This document shows positions 60,672-64,000 of a DNA stretch of 64,000 nt, one piece after another. The translations under genes were made by a program, and so were the position numbers. Below the pieces are notes generated by a model. The model was not told where the DNA came from. It was given only the letters and a program-made list of their open reading frames with translations, and did no database searches. The stretch spans positions 372,001 to 436,000 of the forward strand of contig NZ_UETC01000003.1 of assembly GCF_900116765.1 (NCBI RefSeq), given 5' to 3'. Each line of letters starts with the position of its first letter. The stretch's first letter is position 1. Source of the stretch: Jannaschia seohaensis (lineage in GTDB: Bacteria; Pseudomonadota; Alphaproteobacteria; Rhodobacterales; Rhodobacteraceae).

Positions 60672-61587
60672 CGAGATGGCGCCAAAGGTGCCGTCCGTCT
60701 CGGCCGAAGACGGGCTGATTGCGGCGCGCCTGGACGAATATGCCGACCTCATCGAGGTCCAGGGCGCGGATGGCTTCCGCGTTCGGGCCTATCGCAACGC
60801 GGCACGGGAAATCGGCGCGCTGCCGGAGCCCCTGCGGAAGATCTTCGATCGCGGCGGCACGCGCGCGTTGGTCGATCTGCCGGGCATCGGCAAGGGCATC
60901 GCCGCGGCGATTGTCGAGATGCTGACGACGGGACATTGGCGACAGCTGGATCGGCTGAAGGGCACCCTGACCCCCGAGGCCCTGTTCCGCACCATTCCAG
61001 GGATCGGCGAGGAACTCGCCCGGCGGCTGGTCGACACGCTGGATGTCGAGTCCCTGGAGGATCTCGAAACGGCGCTTCGGCTCGGCGACACGCCCGTCCC
61101 CGGGATTGGTCCGCGACGGCGCGCGGCCATCCTCGCCACGCTCGATCAGAGACTTGCCCGGCTCCGGCGCGAGGCGGGACCGGCGTCCGCCCCTGGCGCA
61201 CCGCCGATCTCCCTCCTTCTCGACGCGGACGCGCTCTACCGCGCCAAGGCCGAAGCCGGTGAGTTGCGGCGGATCGCCCCCAAACGGTTCAACCCGACCG
61301 GCGAGGCCTGGCTGCCGATCCTGCATGCCCGGCGCGGAGACTGGCACCTGACCGTGCTCTATTCGAACACCGCGCAAGCCCATGACCTGGGCCGGACGCA
61401 GGACTGGGTCGTGATCTATTTCCACCAGGACGACCACCCCGAAGGCCGCGCGACGGTCGTTACCGAACGACAGGGCCCATTGGCCGGAAAGCGCGTCGTG
61501 CGCGGGCGCGAAGACGAGTGCCGTCGATACTACGTGGCCACTGACGAAGGCAGCGCGCCCACGCCTGCGGACGGATCGCCGGCGTGA
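60664..61587 (+). CDS. Helix-hairpin-helix protein (PolX N-terminal-like)
   Basis: A 307-aa protein. The N-terminal 190 residues resemble the Pol beta/PolX lyase and fingers part: FRVRAYRNAAREIGALPE, then HhH motifs LVDLPGIGKGIAAAIVEML, TIPGIGEELARRLVDTL and VPGIGPRRRAAILATL. The catalytic polymerase palm and PHP domain are missing. The C-terminal 120 residues form another domain (PISLLLDADALYRAKAEAGE, WHLTVLYSNTAQAHDLGRTQ) of unknown role. It probably binds DNA ends or damage. It overlaps the GroEL stop, so it belongs to the same FNR-type unit. Confidence 0.85.
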   Translation: MSDEMAPKVPSVSAEDGLIAARLDEYADLIEVQGADGFRVRAYRNAAREIGALPEPLRKIFDRGGTRALVDLPGIGKGIAAAIVEMLTTGHWRQLDRLKGTLTPEALFRTIPGIGEELARRLVDTLDVESLEDLETALRLGDTPVPGIGPRRRAAILATLDQRLARLRREAGPASAPGAPPISLLLDADALYRAKAEAGELRRIAPKRFNPTGEAWLPILHARRGDWHLTVLYSNTAQAHDLGRTQDWVVIYFHQDDHPEGRATVVTERQGPLAGKRVVRGREDECRRYYVATDEGSAPTPADGSPA

Positions 61588-61591
61588 GCCG

Positions 61592-62053
61592 TCACGGCGC
61601 GGGCGGGAAGCGCCAAAGCGCCCCGAGCTCCGCCACGAGGTCGCGCGGAAGGCCGTGGGAGCGCGCGATATGCGCGTCAGTCAGCCCGTGGGCCACGCGG
61701 CCCGAAAGGGCGGCGCGCGCCCCTTCGCAACGGTGACATGCACCTTCCCTCCGGGAGCCGAGGTGTTTCGTTTTCAGCGGATTGACGACCCGCTGCGCGA
61801 TTTCGTCGGCGGCGGTGATATGCATGCCGAGCGGACGCCCCTCGATCTCGTCGGCATCGATGCTTGGGTCGAAGTCCAGCTCGTCGATGATGTCCTGTCT
61901 CAGTTGCTTGCCGCTGGTCGCGCCCTTCCGTGATGCGAATGAGGAGCATCCTGCCCAAGCCTGTGCAGGTGGCATTGGCAGCACGCAATGCCTCTGACCG
62001 GGCGTCCGGCGCGGGGTGTTCGGCGCGCCCAGCCTCTCGGAGGTGGTCATCAT
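61592..62053 (-). pseudogene. BON-domain protein fragment in degraded stretch
   Basis: The minus strand contains GKQLRQDIIDELDFDPSIDA, the start of a BON domain, then continues into unrelated residues (EIEGRPLGMHITAADEIAQR and onward). The remainder of a BON fold is absent, so the gene is broken or chimeric. Nothing else between 61588 and 62072 can be named. Confidence 0.45.
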
Positions 62054-62072
62054 GGGCGCGACCGACCGCGCT

Positions 62073-63248
62073 CTAGCTGCTCTGCTCGTCGGGAATGCCC
62101 AGCCGCGTCGCGCCGAGGCAGAGCACGGCGCCCACGAGGACGAAGATCCCCGCGATCCCGGTCATCAGCAGGGCGGCGCTGAAGCCGAGCGGCGCCACGG
62201 CCTGCGTCAGGCGGTTGAAGCCGAGACGCACACCCAGAACGTGGCCGAGCTTGTCGGAGGGCGACAGCGCGATGGTGGTCGAGATGGACAGCGGCTGACC
62301 AAGCCCGAGCGCCATGCCGATGCCGAGCGAGGCCAGCGTCAACAGCACGACGCCCTCGACGACGGGAAGGACGAGAAAGAGCATCCCGCCCAGCAATATC
62401 GAGGACAGGACCACGCGGTTTTTGCCGAACGCCTTCACCAGCGGCAGTAGCGCCAGACGCATCACGACGCCGCCGCCATTATGCAGCCCGATGATGAGGC
62501 CGATGGCCCCGGCGGAGAGCCCGGCAGAGGCCGCGTAGAGCGGGAAGAACGCGATATACATGTCCTTCGCCATCAGGATCAGCGCGGAAATCAGGAAGGC
62601 GCGGCCCATATAGGGATTGTAGCCGAGCACATGCAGCGGATTGCCGGCGGGGCGCGTGCCGCCGGTTTCTGCAGGGGCCGGGCGGTCTTTCGCCAAGGCA
62701 GAGCAGACCGGCAGCGACAGCAGCGTCACGCCGCCCAGCAACAGGAACGCCGTCTCGAAGCTGAAGCGCTCGGCGATGAAGCCCGCGGGGACCGGGCCGG
62801 CCAGGCTGGCGAGGGCAACGCCGAGGCTGAAGACCGCGACGTTCCGCTCCCGCGACATGGCGTCGGAGGACTGGCTGCCGATGCTGCGCTGTGCGGCCAG
62901 CACGAACAGCGTCGAGGCGCTGCCCGTCACGACCTGCGACGCATAGAGCCCCGCCCGCCCGGCCAGCAGGTCGGGCAGCATCAAGCCCAGCCCCGCCAGC
63001 AGCGTCCCAGACAGAAGCATGGGGCGGCTGCCATAGACGTCGAGCCAGCGTCCCGCTCCCAGCGAGAGAAACAGGGGAAGCACGGCGAAGAGCGCCACGA
63101 GGACACCGATCTCGGAGGGGCCGATGCCCAGTTCGGTCGCGTAGAGCGGGACGAGCGGGCGCGTGCCGAGCACGCCCGCGAGGTGGAGGAAAGCAGCGAT
63201 GGCAACGATCGGACGGCGCAGGACGAAGCGCTCAAGCGCCGCGTTCAT
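62073..63248 (-). CDS. MFS transporter
   Basis: A 391-aa carrier with 12 predicted helices. LYATELGIGPSEIGVLVALF, the DYGxRPM-type loop WLDVYGSRPMLL and the long central loop DRPAPAETGGTRPAGNPL separate two six-helix halves; the second half has GIGMALGLGQPLSISTTIAL. It is of the drug/metabolite exporter type, substrate unknown. It lies 34 bases downstream of the GntR/UTRA gene in the same direction and is likely under its control. Confidence 0.9.
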   Translation of the reverse strand: MNAALERFVLRRPIVAIAAFLHLAGVLGTRPLVPLYATELGIGPSEIGVLVALFAVLPLFLSLGAGRWLDVYGSRPMLLSGTLLAGLGLMLPDLLAGRAGLYASQVVTGSASTLFVLAAQRSIGSQSSDAMSRERNVAVFSLGVALASLAGPVPAGFIAERFSFETAFLLLGGVTLLSLPVCSALAKDRPAPAETGGTRPAGNPLHVLGYNPYMGRAFLISALILMAKDMYIAFFPLYAASAGLSAGAIGLIIGLHNGGGVVMRLALLPLVKAFGKNRVVLSSILLGGMLFLVLPVVEGVVLLTLASLGIGMALGLGQPLSISTTIALSPSDKLGHVLGVRLGFNRLTQAVAPLGFSAALLMTGIAGIFVLVGAVLCLGATRLGIPDEQSS

Positions 63249-63282
63249 CGCAAGCCGGGCCGTTGCCGGCAGAATGGGACGG

Positions 63283-64000
63283 TCATGGCGTGCCCTGCAC
63301 CGGCTGCCAAAGCGTGCCGTCCGGCCCTTGCCCGAGGGTCAGGTTCAGCTCGAACTCGTAGATATCGGGGCGGTAGAGCGCGCGGATGCGTTCGATCACC
63401 GCGCCCGTGTCGTCACGCACGACCCGCCTGATGCACAGAAGCGGCGTGCCGACCTCGACCCCCAGCAGATCGGCCACGACGTTGTCGGCGGCCCGGGCGG
63501 TCACCCTCTGATGCGCGCTCGCGATCTTCACGCCCGCCAGTTCAAACAGCCTCAGCAGCGGGGTCGTCTCCATGTCCTCGGCGGTGAAGTTGCGCCCGAT
63601 ATCCTCGCGGACATAGGTCTCCGCGTAGGAAAAGGGCCGGCCCGAGAGGCTGCGCAGACGCACGGCGCGCTGTGAAACGGTGCCGGGCTCCAGTTCCATG
63701 TCGGCGGCGGCGTCGGGCGGGGTTTCGGTATACTCGAATTCGAGCACCTTCACCGTCGTGCTCAGGCCCATGGCGAGCAGGTTTTCCACCAGCCCGCTCA
63801 CATCGGCCTGGACCGAGGTTTGAGACGCGGGCGGCACGGCGAAGGTTCCACGCCCGCGCTGGCGCAGGACGAGCCCCTCGCGTTCCAGCCGCTCCATGGT
63901 CTTTCGCAAGGTCACGCGCGAGACGTTATACGCGCTGGCGAGCTCGTTCTCGCTGGGCATGGGTTTGTCCGGTGCGAACTTGCGGTCGAGTATCTGCTCC
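63283..64000 (-). CDS. GntR/UTRA (HutC-type) regulator, 5' end outside window
   Basis: More than 239 residues are present: the wing-helix part continues from before the edge (EQILDRKFAPDKP) into MPSENELASAYNVSRVTLRK and LEREGLVLRQRGRGTFAV. The UTRA effector domain follows (RPFSYAETYVREDIGRNF, GTPLLCIRRVVRDDTGAVIE). HutC/PhnF-type regulators sense sugars, histidine products or similar compounds; the effector is unknown. The target by position is the MFS gene. The true start lies beyond base 64000. Confidence 0.9.
   Translation of the reverse strand, partial: EQILDRKFAPDKPMPSENELASAYNVSRVTLRKTMERLEREGLVLRQRGRGTFAVPPASQTSVQADVSGLVENLLAMGLSTTVKVLEFEYTETPPDAAADMELEPGTVSQRAVRLRSLSGRPFSYAETYVREDIGRNFTAEDMETTPLLRLFELAGVKIASAHQRVTARAADNVVADLLGVEVGTPLLCIRRVVRDDTGAVIERIRALYRPDIYEFELNLTLGQGPDGTLWQPVQGTP

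Noticed and set aside
1-64000. tRNA, rRNA, CRISPR arrays, intact insertion sequences or phage genes
   Set aside because: None could be recognised by reading both strands; no repeat-spacer pattern, transposase motif or integrase motif was seen. A covariance-model search would be needed for small RNAs.

Overview
The window looks like chromosomal DNA of a high-GC alphaproteobacterium of the Rhodobacteraceae (Roseobacter group). The basis is a dmdA-acuI pair, a trgA-trgB-cysK locus of the Rhodobacter type, very dense co-oriented genes with many ATGA/GTGA overlaps, and remnants of a rhizobial/rhodobacterial-type aglEFGA operon. No rRNA, tRNA, CRISPR array or intact insertion sequence was seen. Both window ends cut genes: a polyamine-type binding protein on the left and a GntR/UTRA regulator on the right.

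Region 1 (1-8.1 kb) centres on methylated sulfur. A FadR-type GntR regulator and a binding-protein gene face away from a coupled operon DUF2182-DUF1326-DinB-dmdA-acuI, with a perfect palindrome between them. A UspA protein and a BCCT transporter follow, closed by a strong terminator. Region 2 (8.1-17.6 kb) holds photolyase, a cyclopropane-fatty-acid-type methyltransferase, trgA, trgB, cysK, a large MscS channel, an alanyl-tRNA editing protein and small envelope genes. Region 3 (17.6-26.4 kb) has an SBP56/methanethiol oxidase gene coupled to a ferredoxin and a CoA-binding protein. It continues with a betaine-type ABC importer, a D-cysteine desulfhydrase/cysteate sulfo-lyase-type PLP enzyme and a divergent LysR gene with a perfect operator-like palindrome.

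Region 4 (26.5-37.8 kb) begins with a DoxX/LysR divergent pair, then a reactive-sulfur locus: Rrf2 and Crp/Fnr regulators, DUF2892, split YeeE/YedE halves, a His-rich periplasmic protein, a persulfide-dioxygenase-like hydrolase, a ferritin-like protein, a DUF442-sulfide:quinone oxidoreductase fusion, a SulP transporter and a rhodanese. With regions 1 and 3 this could form a DMSP-methanethiol-sulfide-persulfide-sulfite route, although the genes are not one operon.

Region 5 (37.8-49.65 kb) is a graveyard. It contains a frameshifted, internally deleted aglE-F-G-A operon, a frameshifted LysR gene, a broken Abhydrolase_9 membrane hydrolase, an RTX tail and a broken MFS gene. Only a DUF900 hydrolase and a PAS/GAF protein without a kinase domain look intact.

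Region 6 (49.6-61.6 kb) is the most interesting part. It is a compact stress/dormancy-like cluster: DLH-type hydrolase, phosphoribosyltransferase, APH-like COG2187 protein, DUF2267, PRPP synthetase paralogue, CBS pair, glycine-zipper lipoprotein, HPF with a cold-shock-like tail, BaeRF-type protein, Hsp20, divergent GroEL and an HhH protein, plus two Crp/Fnr regulators. Five transcription units are preceded by FNR/Dnr-type boxes (TTGAC-N4-RTCAA, four exact and one with a single mismatch) and two more by weaker ones, mostly placed as class II activator sites. The gene content resembles the mycobacterial DosR hypoxia regulon, rebuilt here under an FNR-type regulator. Region 7 (61.6-64 kb) has a BON-domain remnant, an MFS exporter and the partial GntR/UTRA gene.
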